A stretch of DNA of 64,000 nt from Cellulomonas sp. SLBN-39. Lineage in GTDB: Bacteria > Actinomycetota > Actinomycetes > Actinomycetales > Cellulomonadaceae. The stretch's first letter is position 1. Each line of letters begins with the position of its first letter. Positions 8,841 to 18,498 of this stretch are shown piece by piece. Below the pieces are notes generated by a model. It searched no databases and was not told the origin of the DNA. It saw only the letters and a list, made by a program, of their open reading frames with translations. A program made the translations under genes and the position numbers. The stretch covers positions 310,001-374,000 of the forward strand of contig NZ_VFOA01000001.1 in assembly GCF_006715865.1 (NCBI RefSeq), written 5' to 3'.

Positions 8841-11117
8841 CTACAGGTCGATCTCGACCACGCCGTCCCCGCGGTGCTCGACGCGCACGCCGCCCCGCGG
8901 CTGCACCGCCCACGCACCCGGGGCGCCGACGGCCTCGACGCGCACGCGCACGCCCGTGCGCTCCACCGTGAACAGCGCGTCGTCCTCACCCGACCCCGCG
9001 GCCACCCGCGTCACCGAGCGGTGGCCGTCCTCCAGCTCGACGAGGTGCAGGGTCACCCCGTCCGCGTGCACGTAGTCCGGCCTGTCGTCGACCGCCCCCA
9101 CGGGCAGGACCGTGCCGGGACGCACGTACAGCGGCACCGAGTCGAAGCCGTGACGCTCGCGCACCCAGCGCGGGCCGACCACCTGCTCCCCCGTCAGCCA
9201 CGACGTCCACGTGCCCTCCGGCACGTACACGTCGACGTCGCCCTCCGCCGAGAACACCGGCGCCACGAGCAGGTGCTCGCCCAGCATGTACTGCGTGTCC
9301 ACCGACGCCGCGCCCCGGTCGTCCGGGAACTCCAGCACCATCGGCCGCATCACCGGCAGACCCTCGGTGTGCGCACGCCGGCCCACCTGCGACAGGTACG
9401 GCATGAGGGACAGCTTCAGCCGGGTGAACAGGCGCGTGACCTCCACGGCCTCCTCGTCGAACGCCCACGGCACCCGGTACGAGCTCGACCCGTGCAGCCG
9501 GCTGTGCGACGACAGCAGCCCGAACGCCAGCCACCGCTTGAACACCGCCGCGTCCGGCGTGCCCTCGAACCCGCCGATGTCGTGGCTCCAGTAGCCGAAC
9601 CCCGACAGCGCCAGCGACAGCCCGCCGCGCAGCGACTCGGCCATCGAGACGAACGTCGACTCGCAGTCCCCGCCCCAGTGCACCGGGAACTGCTGGCCGC
9701 CCGCGGTCGCCGAGCGGGCGAACAGCACCGCCTCCCCCTCGCCGCGCTCCGCCTCCAGCAGCTCGAACACCGCCGCGTTGTACAGGTGCGTGTAGTAGTT
9801 GTGCATGCGCTGCGGGTCCGACCCGTCGTGCCACACCACGTCCGTGGGGATGCGCTCGCCGAAGTCCGTCTTGAAGCAGTCGACGCCCTGGTCGAGCAGC
9901 ACCCGCAGCTTGTCCTGGTACCAGGCCACCGCGTCCGGGTTGGTGAAGTCGACGAGCGCCATGCCCGCCTGCCACATGTTCCACTGCCACACCGTGCCGT
10001 CGGCCTCGGTGACCAGGTAGCCGCGCTCCTTGCCCTCGTCGAACAGGGCCGAGCGCTGCGCGACGTACGGGTTGATCCACACGCAGATGCGCAGCCCCTT
10101 GGCCTTCAGACGCGCGAGCATGCCCTCCGGGTCGGGGAACGTCGCCGGGTCCCAGACGAAGTCGCTCCAGTGGAACTGCCGCATCCAGAAGCAGTCGAAG
10201 TGGAACACCGACAGCGGCAGGCCGCGCTCGGCCATCCCGTCGACGAAGTGCGTCACCGTCGCCTCGTCGTAGTCCGTGGTGAACGACGTCGACAGCCACA
10301 GCCCGTACGACCAGTCCGGCACGCGCGCCGGCCGGCCCGTCAGCGCCGTGAAGCGCCGCAGCACGTCCTTGGGCGTCGGGCCCGCCACGACGTAGTACGT
10401 CAGCGACTGCCCCTCGACCGAGAACTGCGTGCGCGAGACCACCTCCGTGCCGATCTCGAACGACACCCGCTCGGGCTGGTCGACGAAGACGCCGTAGCCC
10501 GCGTCGGACAGGTAGAACGGCACGTTCTTGTACGCCTGGTCGCTGGCCGTGCCGCCGTCGGCGTTCCAGATGTCGACGGTCTGGCCGTTCTTCACGAACG
10601 CCCCGAACCGCTCCCCCAGCCCGTACAGGTGCTCGCCGACACCCGTCGTCAGCTGCTCGCGCACGAAGTGCCGCCCCTCGGCGTCCGTGAGGACCCCCAC
10701 GCTGCGCGCGGTCGACGAGGTCAGCGTGCGGCCGTCCGCGACGAACTCCACGGACCAGTCGCCGTCGGTCGCGACCCGCGCCTCGAGCGGGCCCGAGCGG
10801 AACGTCGCGAGCGGGGCGCCGTTGAGCTGCGGCGTCGTGATCTTGACGTCCGCGACCTCGCGCCGCAGGCCGAAGCGCGGCCCGCGCTCCAGACCGCCCC
10901 GGAAGTGCTCGATCGTGACGCCCACGACGCCGTCCATCGGCGAGTGGAACGACACCGTGACCAGCGGGCGGTTCAGCGTGTCGCCGCGGTGCTCGATCTT
11001 CGCGGTCGACGCGTAGACGGTCAGGGTGTCGTCGCCGGCGACGACCTCGTCGACCTGACGCGGACGCAGCTCGGTGACCCCGGGCAGCAGCTGCCAGTAG
11101 CCGTCGGTGAACTTCAT
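8841..11117 (-). CDS. yicI: GH31 alpha-xylosidase (YicI type)
   Basis: A protein of 758 residues. [13 protein letters not shown] contains the nucleophile D418 and WGGDCES the acid/base D484, close to the positions known for Escherichia coli YicI (416 and 482). The N-terminal beta-sandwich and C-terminal domains are complete. YicI-type enzymes release alpha-xylose from isoprimeverose and xyloglucan oligosaccharides, which fits here. There is no signal peptide, so it is cytoplasmic. The ATG overlaps the GH42 stop (ATGA at 11114-11117), so the two are one translationally coupled unit under the operator at 13189. Confidence 0.95.
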   Translation of the reverse strand: MKFTDGYWQLLPGVTELRPRQVDEVVAGDDTLTVYASTAKIEHRGDTLNRPLVTVSFHSPMDGVVGVTIEHFRGGLERGPRFGLRREVADVKITTPQLNGAPLATFRSGPLEARVATDGDWSVEFVADGRTLTSSTARSVGVLTDAEGRHFVREQLTTGVGEHLYGLGERFGAFVKNGQTVDIWNADGGTASDQAYKNVPFYLSDAGYGVFVDQPERVSFEIGTEVVSRTQFSVEGQSLTYYVVAGPTPKDVLRRFTALTGRPARVPDWSYGLWLSTSFTTDYDEATVTHFVDGMAERGLPLSVFHFDCFWMRQFHWSDFVWDPATFPDPEGMLARLKAKGLRICVWINPYVAQRSALFDEGKERGYLVTEADGTVWQWNMWQAGMALVDFTNPDAVAWYQDKLRVLLDQGVDCFKTDFGERIPTDVVWHDGSDPQRMHNYYTHLYNAAVFELLEAERGEGEAVLFARSATAGGQQFPVHWGGDCESTFVSMAESLRGGLSLALSGFGYWSHDIGGFEGTPDAAVFKRWLAFGLLSSHSRLHGSSSYRVPWAFDEEAVEVTRLFTRLKLSLMPYLSQVGRRAHTEGLPVMRPMVLEFPDDRGAASVDTQYMLGEHLLVAPVFSAEGDVDVYVPEGTWTSWLTGEQVVGPRWVRERHGFDSVPLYVRPGTVLPVGAVDDRPDYVHADGVTLHLVELEDGHRSVTRVAAGSGEDDALFTVERTGVRVRVEAVGAPGAWAVQPRGGVRVEHRGDGVVEIDL

Positions 11118-13150
11118 GAGGTCCTCTCCGTCAGCGCCACCGCGTCGTGCGGGGCGAGCAGCACGTGGTCGGCGACGTCGGCGCCGGTGAGCAGGTCGTG
11201 CCAGGCGCCGTCGAGCGGGACGGTGCGCGGCTCGTCGGTCGCGTTGAGGCAGAACAGGACGTCGCCGCGGCGGACGACCTCCACGCCGTCGGGCGGGCGA
11301 ACCGCGAGCGCCCCCGTCACGCCGGCGGCGCGCAGGCACGCGTCCACGACGGCGTCGACGACCTCCTGCGGCGGGGTCGTCGCGACGTACCAGCCCTCGC
11401 CGCCGGACGGGTGGGCCCGGCGGACGACGAGCGCGGCACCGTCGAGGTCGCCGCCGTCGACGGTCGCGACCGCCTCGCCGTCGTCGACCCGCACGCGCTC
11501 GGCCCAGTCGTGCGCCGTGAAGTCCCCCAGCAGCCCCGAGCGGACCGCGACGCCCGGGTCGCCCAGGGGCACGTGCTCCTCGCCCGAGCCGCCGACCAGG
11601 TCGGCGAACGGCACCGGGAACCGCCCCGTGCGCACGTGCCCGTCCCGGTCGGCGACCCCCGAGAACGGCCCGAGGAGCAGCACGCCGCCGTGCTCGACGA
11701 CCCCGCGCAGGTGCTGCACGTGGTCGTCCTCGACGAGGTAGAGCTGCGGCGCCACGACGAGGTCGTACCCGGACAGGTCGGCGTCCGGGCCCACCACGTC
11801 GACCGCGACCCCCGCGCGCCAGAGGGGTGCGTAGTAGGCGAGCACCTGCGGCAGCACGCGCAGACGGTCGGACGGCTGCGCCGGCTCCTCGGCGGCCCAC
11901 CAGCTGGGCCAGTCGAAGACGAGCGCGACCCGCGCGGGCACCCGGGTGCCGACGACCTGGCGCAGACGGGTCAGCTCGGCGCCGTGCTCGACCACCGCCC
12001 GGTGCAGGCGCGTGCCCGGCCCGGCGTGCGGGACGAGGGCGGAGTGGAACCGCTCGGCCCCGAACACCGAGGCCCGCCACTGGAAGAAGCAGGAGCCGTC
12101 GGCGCCGCGCGCGACCGCGCGCAGGGAGTCCAGCCGCATCTGCGCGACCGTCTTGGGCACGTTGTGCGGGCGCCAGTTCACCGCGCCCGCGGCCTGCTCC
12201 ATCACGATCCACGGCGCGCCGCCTGCCAGGCCGCGCACGAGGTCGTGGGTCAGCGCCACCCGCACCGGCGAGTCCGGGTCCGCGGGGTCGCCGTAGACGT
12301 CGTCGGCGACCACGTCGACGTGGGGCGCCCAGCGCCGGTAGTCGGTCAGCCCGTGGAACCCCATGAAGTTGGTCGTCACCGGCGTGCCCGGGTCCCGCTC
12401 GCGCAGCAGGTCGCGCTGCTCGAGGTACAGGTCGAGCAGCAGGTCCGAGGCGAACCGGCGGTGGTCGAGCACCTGCGTCGGGTTGAGCAGGTAGGGCGCG
12501 GCGCGCGGCGGCACGACCTCGCCCCAGTCGCCGTAGCGCTGGCTCCAGAACGTCGTCCCCCAGGCCCGGTTGAGCTCGTCGAGCGTGCCGTGGCGCTCGC
12601 GCAGCCACGTGCGGAACCGGGCGGCGCAGTGCTCGCAGTAGCAGACCTGGCCGTACTCGTTGCCGACGTGCCACATCCGCACCGCCGGGTGCCCGGCGTA
12701 CCGGTCGACGAGCGCCCGGACCACCGCGAGCGCGCGCTCGCGGTAGTGCGGCGAGGACGGGCAGAAGTGGTTGCGCGAGCCGTGGGAGAGCCGCACGCCG
12801 TCGGCGGTGACGGCGCGCGCGCCGGGCCAGCGCACGCCCAGCCACGGGGGCGGCGACGCGGTGGGCGTGGCGAGGTCGACCATGACGCCGTGGGCGTCGG
12901 CGAGCGCGAGGACCTGGTCGAGCCAGTCGGTGTCGTACCGGCCGGGTGCGGGTTCGAGCCGGGCCCAGCTGAAGACGCCGACGGTGACGAGGTTGACGCC
13001 GGCCGCCTGCATGAGGGCGACGTCCTCGCGCCAGACGTCGGGCCCCCACTGCTCGGGGTTCCAGTCGGCGCCGTAGAGCAGGCCCGCGTCGTCGGTGAGC
13101 GCGGACAGGGCCGGCCGGGACGCCGGGGCGTCGGGTGCGGGCGCGGTCAT
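11114..13150 (-). CDS. GH42 beta-galactosidase
   Basis: A protein of 678 residues, typical for the family. The acid/base is E165 in HVGNEYG and the nucleophile is E318 in IVMEQAAG. Cysteines in NHFCPSS and CYCEHC match the zinc site of many GH42 enzymes. The trimerisation-like middle domain and a C-terminal beta domain follow. There is no signal peptide. It would remove terminal beta-galactose from short imported oligosaccharides. It is the first gene of a GH42-GH31 unit, divergent from the LacI regulator, with two palindromic operators in the shared gap. Confidence 0.95.
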   Translation of the reverse strand: MTAPAPDAPASRPALSALTDDAGLLYGADWNPEQWGPDVWREDVALMQAAGVNLVTVGVFSWARLEPAPGRYDTDWLDQVLALADAHGVMVDLATPTASPPPWLGVRWPGARAVTADGVRLSHGSRNHFCPSSPHYRERALAVVRALVDRYAGHPAVRMWHVGNEYGQVCYCEHCAARFRTWLRERHGTLDELNRAWGTTFWSQRYGDWGEVVPPRAAPYLLNPTQVLDHRRFASDLLLDLYLEQRDLLRERDPGTPVTTNFMGFHGLTDYRRWAPHVDVVADDVYGDPADPDSPVRVALTHDLVRGLAGGAPWIVMEQAAGAVNWRPHNVPKTVAQMRLDSLRAVARGADGSCFFQWRASVFGAERFHSALVPHAGPGTRLHRAVVEHGAELTRLRQVVGTRVPARVALVFDWPSWWAAEEPAQPSDRLRVLPQVLAYYAPLWRAGVAVDVVGPDADLSGYDLVVAPQLYLVEDDHVQHLRGVVEHGGVLLLGPFSGVADRDGHVRTGRFPVPFADLVGGSGEEHVPLGDPGVAVRSGLLGDFTAHDWAERVRVDDGEAVATVDGGDLDGAALVVRRAHPSGGEGWYVATTPPQEVVDAVVDACLRAAGVTGALAVRPPDGVEVVRRGDVLFCLNATDEPRTVPLDGAWHDLLTGADVADHVLLAPHDAVALTERTS

Positions 13151-13188
13151 CGCGGCGGGCCTCCTCGTCGAGTGGCGTCGATCGGTCG

Positions 13189-13202
13189 TCGAAGCGCTTC
13201 GC
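13189..13202. promoter_or_regulatory. LacI-type operator O1 (GH42 side)
   Basis: TCGAAGCGCTTCGC contains the perfect 12-bp palindrome CGAAGCGCTTCG. It lies 39 bases upstream of the GH42 start, where a repressor would block the GH42-GH31 promoter. Confidence 0.78.
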
Positions 13203-13266
13203 TGATCGTAGGTCGCGGGCCACCTCGATCGTCAACGGACACGCACCACCGCGCGGTGCCACTCGT

Positions 13267-13282
13267 GGCGAAGCGCTTCGCC
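13267..13282. promoter_or_regulatory. LacI-type operator O2 (regulator side)
   Basis: GGCGAAGCGCTTCGCC is a perfect 16-bp palindrome with the same core as O1. It lies 110 bases upstream of the lacI-type gene, so it suits autoregulation and possible looping with O1, 78 bases away. Confidence 0.78.
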
Positions 13283-13392
13283 TGCAGCACCGGCCGGCCG
13301 CACCGATCGGCGCCCGCGGCACGACGCGCGGACGCTAGGGTGGGCGTCGGCGGCGGGTCGCCGCAGACCGGCCGCGACACGAACGGAGCACC

Positions 13393-14400
13393 GTGGCCAC
13401 CACGATCGACGACGTCGCGCGGGCGGCCGGGGTCTCCACCTCGACCGTGTCGTACGTGCTGTCCGGCAAGCGCCCCATCTCCGCACCGACCCGTCAGCGG
13501 GTCGAGCGCGCCATCCGCGACCTCGGCTACCGGCCGCACGCCGGCGCCCGCGCGCTCGCCTCGGCCCGCACGCACGTGCTCGGTCTCATGGCGCCGCTGC
13601 GCGTGGACGTCAACGTCAACGTCATCATGCAGTTCGTGACCGGCGTGGTCACCGCCGCGCGCAGCTACGACCACGACGTGCTCCTGCTCACCGCCGACGA
13701 GACCGCCGGGCTGGAGCGGGTCGCCAGCGGGTCGATGGTCGACGCCCTCGTGATGATGGACGTCGAGGCCGACGACCCGCGCGTGCCCGTCCTCGTCGGG
13801 CTGCGCCAGCCCGCCGTGCTCATCGGGCTGCCGCGCGACCCCGAGGGCCTGTCGTGCGTCGACCTGGACTTCGAGGCGGCCGGCCGCCTCGCCGTCCGGC
13901 ACCTCGCCCGGCTCGGGCACCGCCGCGTCGCCCTCGTCGGATCCCCGCGCGCCGTGCTCGAGCGGCACACCTCGTACGCCGAGCGGATGATGCGCGGCTT
14001 CACGGCCGAGGCGGCCGAGGCCGGGCTCGCCGCCGTCGTCGAGCCCTGCGAGTCGTCCATGGCCGGCGCCGTCGGCGCCGTCGACCGCGTGCTCGAACGG
14101 CTGCCCGACGTCACGGGGGTCGTCGTGCACAACGAGGTCGCGCTGCCGTGGGTCGTCGCCACGTTCGCCGACCGCGGCCGGCACGTGCCCGAGGACGTGT
14201 CGGTCGTGGCCGTGTGCCCGCCCGACGTCGCCGTCGGGCAGCCCCTGCCCCTCACGGGCGTGGACATCCCCGCCCACGCGATCGGCCGCGTGGCCGTCGA
14301 GATGGCCATGGCCCGGGTGGGGCACGACGAGCCGGCCGAGACCCGCCTGCTGGCCCCCGTGCTCGTCGAGCGGGCGAGCACCCGCCCCGCGCTGCGCTGA
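13393..14400 (+). CDS. LacI-family transcriptional regulator
   Basis: A protein of 335 residues. The N-terminal helix-turn-helix TIDDVARAAGVSTSTVSYVL and the hinge region GYRPHAGARALAS are followed by a periplasmic-binding-like effector domain. The GTG start follows a GGAG ribosome site. It is divergent from GH42-GH31 and convergent with the ABC importer. The five related palindromes around these units make it the probable local repressor, released by an oligosaccharide. Which sugar is the effector cannot be seen. Confidence 0.94.
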   Translation: MATTIDDVARAAGVSTSTVSYVLSGKRPISAPTRQRVERAIRDLGYRPHAGARALASARTHVLGLMAPLRVDVNVNVIMQFVTGVVTAARSYDHDVLLLTADETAGLERVASGSMVDALVMMDVEADDPRVPVLVGLRQPAVLIGLPRDPEGLSCVDLDFEAAGRLAVRHLARLGHRRVALVGSPRAVLERHTSYAERMMRGFTAEAAEAGLAAVVEPCESSMAGAVGAVDRVLERLPDVTGVVVHNEVALPWVVATFADRGRHVPEDVSVVAVCPPDVAVGQPLPLTGVDIPAHAIGRVAVEMAMARVGHDEPAETRLLAPVLVERASTRPALR

Positions 14401-14421
14401 CCCGCCCGGCCGCACCGTGCC

Positions 14422-15411
14422 TCAGCCCTTGATGGCGCCGAAGATGACGCCCTTGGTGAAGTGCCGCTGCACGAACGGGTACACGACGAGGATGGGCACG
14501 ATGGCCAGCACCATGACCGCCATCTTGATGGGCAGGCCCGTGACCGCGCCGCTGGCGACGTCGACCTGACCCACCCCGCTGCCCGGCAGGGTCACGCCCT
14601 GCAGGACGTACGAGCGCAGCACCAGCTGCAGCGGCCACTTCGCGTTGTCGTTGATGTACAGGATCGCGTTGAAGAACGCGTTCCAGTACCCGACGCCGTA
14701 GAACAGCGCCACGACCGCGGTCACGGCCCGCGACATCGGCAGCACGATGGCCCCGAGGATCCGCCAGTCGCCCGCGCCGTCGATGCGCGCCGCGTCGAGG
14801 ATCGCGTTGTCGATACCCATGAAGAAGTTCCGCAGGATGAGCACGTTGAAGGCCGAGACCGCCCCGGGCAGGATCAGCGCCCAGTACGAGTTGATCAGAC
14901 CCAGGCCGCTCACCAGCAGGTACGTCGGGATCATCCCCGCGCCGAAGAACATGGTGATGAGGAAGACGAACAGGATCGGCCGGTGCCACAGGGACGACGG
15001 GCGCGAGAGCCCGAACGCCGCGAGGACCGAGACCACGGTCGACAGCAGCGTGCCCACGGCCGTGACGCCCGTGCTCACGAGGGCGGCGCGCGTCACGATG
15101 CCGCCCGAGAGGATCTGGCGATACGCGTTGAGCGTCAGCTCCCCGGGGACCGTCACGAGCCCCCCGACGCGGATCGTCTCCGCCTGCGTCGAGAGACTGG
15201 TGACGACCACGGTCCACAGCGGGAACACGACCGCCAGGACCACGCCCGCGAGGACCACGAACTTCACGACCGCGCCGACCCGGCTCGGCGGCTCCTCCCA
15301 CGCGGGGCGGTGCCGGGACCGCCGCCGGCGCGGCAGACGCTGCACACCCGGTGCCAGGTCGCGCGGGACGAGCGCGACGTCGCTGCTGATCTCCGGTGCC
15401 TGTCCGCTCAT
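14422..15411 (-). CDS. Sugar ABC transporter permease, second subunit (YtcP/LplC-like)
   Basis: A protein of 329 residues. A basic cytoplasmic N-terminus precedes six predicted membrane segments. DAARIDGAGDWRILGAIVLP is the EAA loop that contacts the ATPase. The C-terminus VQRHFTKGVIFGAIKG is typical of this permease class. The ATG overlaps the stop of the first permease (ATGA at 15408-15411). No ATPase gene lies in the cluster, so a shared MsiK-type ATPase encoded elsewhere is likely (inference from the family). Confidence 0.93.
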   Translation of the reverse strand: MSGQAPEISSDVALVPRDLAPGVQRLPRRRRSRHRPAWEEPPSRVGAVVKFVVLAGVVLAVVFPLWTVVVTSLSTQAETIRVGGLVTVPGELTLNAYRQILSGGIVTRAALVSTGVTAVGTLLSTVVSVLAAFGLSRPSSLWHRPILFVFLITMFFGAGMIPTYLLVSGLGLINSYWALILPGAVSAFNVLILRNFFMGIDNAILDAARIDGAGDWRILGAIVLPMSRAVTAVVALFYGVGYWNAFFNAILYINDNAKWPLQLVLRSYVLQGVTLPGSGVGQVDVASGAVTGLPIKMAVMVLAIVPILVVYPFVQRHFTKGVIFGAIKG

Positions 15412-16427
15412 GACTTCTGGTACACCCCCGACTCGCCGAACACGTGGGCGAGCTTGTTGGCGCCGAGCACCAGCAGCAGGCTCACCACACCCTTGACCAG
15501 CCCCGCGGCCGCCGCGAAGCTCCAGTCGCCGTAGATGACGCCCTGGTAGTACACGAACGTGTCGATGACCTCGGCCACGTCCGCCCCGACCGCACCGCGC
15601 TGCAGGATGAGCTGCTCGAACCCGACCGTCAGGGCGTCGCCCAGGCGCAGGATGAGCAGCAGGATGATCACCGGGCGCAGCGCCGGCAGCGTCACGTGCC
15701 ACATGCGCCGCCAGCGGCCGGCACCGTCGCACGCGGCCGCCTCGTACTGCTCGGGCGGCACGGTCGACAGCGCGGCGAGGAAGATGATGATCCCCCAGCC
15801 GGCGTCCTTCCAGACCGACTGCATGGTGATCAGCACCAGGAACGTGTCGGGGTTGGTCATCAGGTCGAAGCCCGTGCCCATCCCGGCGTCGCGCAACGTC
15901 TGGTTGACCAGTCCAGCGCCGCCGAAGATCTGCTGGAAGATCGTCACCACCAGCACCCACGAGAAGAAGTGCGGCAGGTACACGATCGACTGGATCGTCG
16001 TGCGGATCCGGGGCGTCACGACGCTGTTGAGCAGCAGCGCGAGGATGATCGGCACCGGGAAGAAGAACACCAGCTGGAACGCCGTGATGACGAGGGTGTT
16101 CTCGACCGAGTCGAGGAACAGCGGGTTGCTGAACACCCGTTCGAAGTTCGCCCACCCGATGAACGGGCTGTTCACGAACCCCGTGTACGGCGAGTACTGC
16201 TGCCACGCGATGACGTTGCCCAGCATGGGCACGTACGCGAAGACGGCCAGGAGCACCACCGCCGGGAGGACCATCACCAGCAGCGCGCCGTCGCGACGCA
16301 GCCGGGCGGCGAACGAGACCTTGCGCACCGGGATCTTGCCCCGGGCCGAGGGGGCGGGCGCACCCGCCCCCTCGGCGACGGGGTCAGGGACCTCGCCGCG
16401 ACGACGCACGACCTGACCGATGCTCAT
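15408..16427 (-). CDS. Sugar ABC transporter permease, first subunit (LplB/YteP-like)
   Basis: A protein of 339 residues. A Pro/Ala-rich tail of about 40 residues precedes six predicted membrane segments. The EAA loop is EQYEAAACDGAGRWRRMWHV. It partners with the permease at 14422 and the binding protein at 16427 in a three-gene operon with start/stop overlaps on both sides. It would form the membrane channel for an oligosaccharide. Confidence 0.93.
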   Translation of the reverse strand: MSIGQVVRRRGEVPDPVAEGAGAPAPSARGKIPVRKVSFAARLRRDGALLVMVLPAVVLLAVFAYVPMLGNVIAWQQYSPYTGFVNSPFIGWANFERVFSNPLFLDSVENTLVITAFQLVFFFPVPIILALLLNSVVTPRIRTTIQSIVYLPHFFSWVLVVTIFQQIFGGAGLVNQTLRDAGMGTGFDLMTNPDTFLVLITMQSVWKDAGWGIIIFLAALSTVPPEQYEAAACDGAGRWRRMWHVTLPALRPVIILLLILRLGDALTVGFEQLILQRGAVGADVAEVIDTFVYYQGVIYGDWSFAAAAGLVKGVVSLLLVLGANKLAHVFGESGVYQKS

Positions 16428-18085
16428 CACTGCGCGTCCAGGATCTCCTGGTAGAACGTCCGCAGCTCCTCGCCGCCGGAGCTGCGCCACGTCTCGACCG
16501 CGGCGTCGAGGTCGTCCAGGCTCTTGCGACCGCGCGAGATGTCCTTCTCGAGGTCGACGAACGGCTGGCCGATCGACGCGAACTGCGCGGGCTCGACGAT
16601 CTGCTGGGCGTAGAACAGCGGCTCCTGCAGGTACTCCGCGGCCGTGGTCTGCCACTCCGAGGACGCGCGCACGAAGCCGGGGTACTGCACCCGGGTGTTC
16701 GCGATCGGCGGGTCCACGAGGAAGATGTACGTCGGCTGCAGCTCGGTGGCCGCGAGCTCGGTGGGCACGGGCAGACCGTCGTCGTCGCGCGTGAAGTGCA
16801 CACCCTCGACGCCGTTGTTGATGACGTCGAACTCCGTGGTGCCGAAGGGCGCCGCGAGCACGTTGGCGATCGCCAGCAGCTCGGTGATCCGGGCCTCGTC
16901 GTCGGTCTTCTTCAGGAACGAGAAGATGTTCGCCGGGTTGCCCTTCCACAGCACCGGCGTGCCGCCGTCGGCCGCGAACGGCTCGAACGGCTGCTGCCAG
17001 TAGTCGGGGTTGCTCGCCAGGTTGTCGCGCAGGGCCTCGTGCCAGGCACCGAGCCCGTCGTTCATGATGAGCGAGGCGCCGGACTGGAAGCGCGTCTTGG
17101 CCTCGCCCGACTGGTCGGCGACCGCGTCGGGGTGCACGGCACCGCTGGCGAACAGCTCCGCGTTCCACGCGAGCGCGGCGCGGTACTGCTCGGTCTCGAC
17201 CCGGTGCACCAGGCGGTCGCCGTCCAGGAGCCACTTCGGGGGCACGCCGTGGATGATCGCGGAGGTGTTCCACAGGTCCTCCGCGCCCCAGCGGTTGCCG
17301 CCGGTGAGCTCGACGGCGAGGTCGAGCAGGTCCTGGGCGGAGCGGACGTCCGGCGTGATGCCGAGCTCGTCCAGGACGTCCTTGCGGTAGAAGATCGCGT
17401 CGGTGATGACCTCGCCGGGGAACGGCAGGCCGTACAGGCGCCCGCCGAAGACGCAGAACTTCCACGCGTCGGTCGGGATGTTCGCGAGGTTCGGGTACGC
17501 GGCGATCTTGTCGCCGCCGAGGTGGTCCGTGAGGTCCTGGAAGATGTTGGGGACGATCTCGGAGCCGAAGCGCGGCGGGATGTTCCACGACGGGACGCTC
17601 ACCCAGTCCGGGACGTCGCGCGCCGAGGCCAGCACCGTCGCGAGCTTGTCGCCGTAGACGTTGCCGTCGGTGATCTGGAACGTGATCGTCGAGCCAAGCA
17701 GGCCGTTGACGGCCTCGTAGTACTGGTTGCCGTCCGTCGGCGGGATGGTGCCCCACAGCGGCGTCATGGCCGTGAACTCGGTCCCGCTGCCGGGGGGCTC
17801 GGGCACCGACTGGACGAGCTCCGCCGGGATCGTCTCGAAGCCGGGCGTCGAGCCGTTGACGCTCGGGAAGTCGGGCTCGACGTAGTCGACGGGGATGTAC
17901 GACGGCAGGATGCCGGCGCCGATCGTGGCGCCCGGCGTGGACACGGAGACGGCCTCGCCGGTCCCGCAGGCCGTCAGCAGCGACGGCACGCCCGCGACGG
18001 CGGCACCGGCGGCGACCATGCCGAGGAACGAGCGACGTCGTACCTGCACGTCGCCGATCCGGTGGGTGGATGTGGTGGTGTTCAT
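16427..18085 (-). CDS. Sugar-binding lipoprotein of the ABC importer (Tat type)
   Basis: A protein of 552 residues, in the large class of extracellular binding proteins that pair with LplB/LplC-type permeases. The signal has a twin-arginine start (RRRSFLG) and a lipobox LLTAC with C40 as lipid site, so it should be exported folded and anchored to the outer face of the membrane. It is the first gene of the importer operon, and its stop overlaps the next ATG (TGATG). A LacI-type operator lies about 215 bases upstream. The long size fits binding of oligosaccharides rather than monosaccharides. Confidence 0.92.
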   Translation of the reverse strand: MNTTTSTHRIGDVQVRRRSFLGMVAAGAAVAGVPSLLTACGTGEAVSVSTPGATIGAGILPSYIPVDYVEPDFPSVNGSTPGFETIPAELVQSVPEPPGSGTEFTAMTPLWGTIPPTDGNQYYEAVNGLLGSTITFQITDGNVYGDKLATVLASARDVPDWVSVPSWNIPPRFGSEIVPNIFQDLTDHLGGDKIAAYPNLANIPTDAWKFCVFGGRLYGLPFPGEVITDAIFYRKDVLDELGITPDVRSAQDLLDLAVELTGGNRWGAEDLWNTSAIIHGVPPKWLLDGDRLVHRVETEQYRAALAWNAELFASGAVHPDAVADQSGEAKTRFQSGASLIMNDGLGAWHEALRDNLASNPDYWQQPFEPFAADGGTPVLWKGNPANIFSFLKKTDDEARITELLAIANVLAAPFGTTEFDVINNGVEGVHFTRDDDGLPVPTELAATELQPTYIFLVDPPIANTRVQYPGFVRASSEWQTTAAEYLQEPLFYAQQIVEPAQFASIGQPFVDLEKDISRGRKSLDDLDAAVETWRSSGGEELRTFYQEILDAQ

Positions 18086-18298
18086 CAGCGCCCTTCACTC
18101 CCTCGTGGTGCGGACGTGCTGCTCGGACCTGCGTGCTGGTCGGGCGTGCGGCGCGCCCTGCGCGGGTCCGCCCGGTGGTCGTGCTCGTGGCCGCGGGCCG
18201 GGCGGCCCTCGGTCGCTGCTGCCGGCCCGGGGTCCTCGGCGACCCGGCGTCCGGCTCGTGCCGCCCCGGCGAGCGACGGTGATCGACGGCGATCACAG

Positions 18299-18312
18299 TC
18301 GAAGCGGTTCGA
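18299..18312. promoter_or_regulatory. LacI-type operator (importer side)
   Basis: TCGAAGCGGTTCGA is a 14-bp palindrome except for one base pair flanking the central CG. It has the same TCGAANCGNTTCGA frame as the operators at 13189 and 18452, so one regulator could serve all. Confidence 0.72.
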
Positions 18313-18451
18313 CGCGGGTGAATCTAGGACACGGGGCCGGTGTGAGGCAAGCCACGTCTCAGGCGGGACGCGTCCTTGCCAGACGCACCGATCTGGTCCA
18401 CCATGGCGGCCCGAGGCGCCCTGGGCGCCACCCGACGCCCGGCTGTGATCG

Positions 18452-18465
18452 TCGAAACGGTTCGA
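18452..18465. promoter_or_regulatory. LacI-type operator before the GH3 gene
   Basis: TCGAAACGGTTCGA, extended to a 16-bp GTC...GAC palindrome with one non-matching pair, lies 34 bases upstream of the GH3 GTG start. A repressor here would overlap the promoter. Confidence 0.74.
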
Positions 18466-18498
18466 CCAGACGACGACCGAACACCCTGCAGGAGCACC

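Larger units (their letters stand above)
18086..18498. promoter_or_regulatory. Divergent control region of importer operon and GH3 gene
   Basis: This 413-base gap lies between the leftward importer operon and the rightward GH3 gene. It holds two LacI-type operators (18299-18312 and 18452-18465), listed separately. I see no coding frame with a plausible start and ribosome site here. Confidence 0.6.

Noticed and set aside
13189..13282. CebR-type cellobiose operators
   Set aside because: The CebR box TGGGAGCGCTCCCA shares only the central AGCGCT. The flanks here are CGA/TCG in all copies, so a different LacI regulator is more likely.
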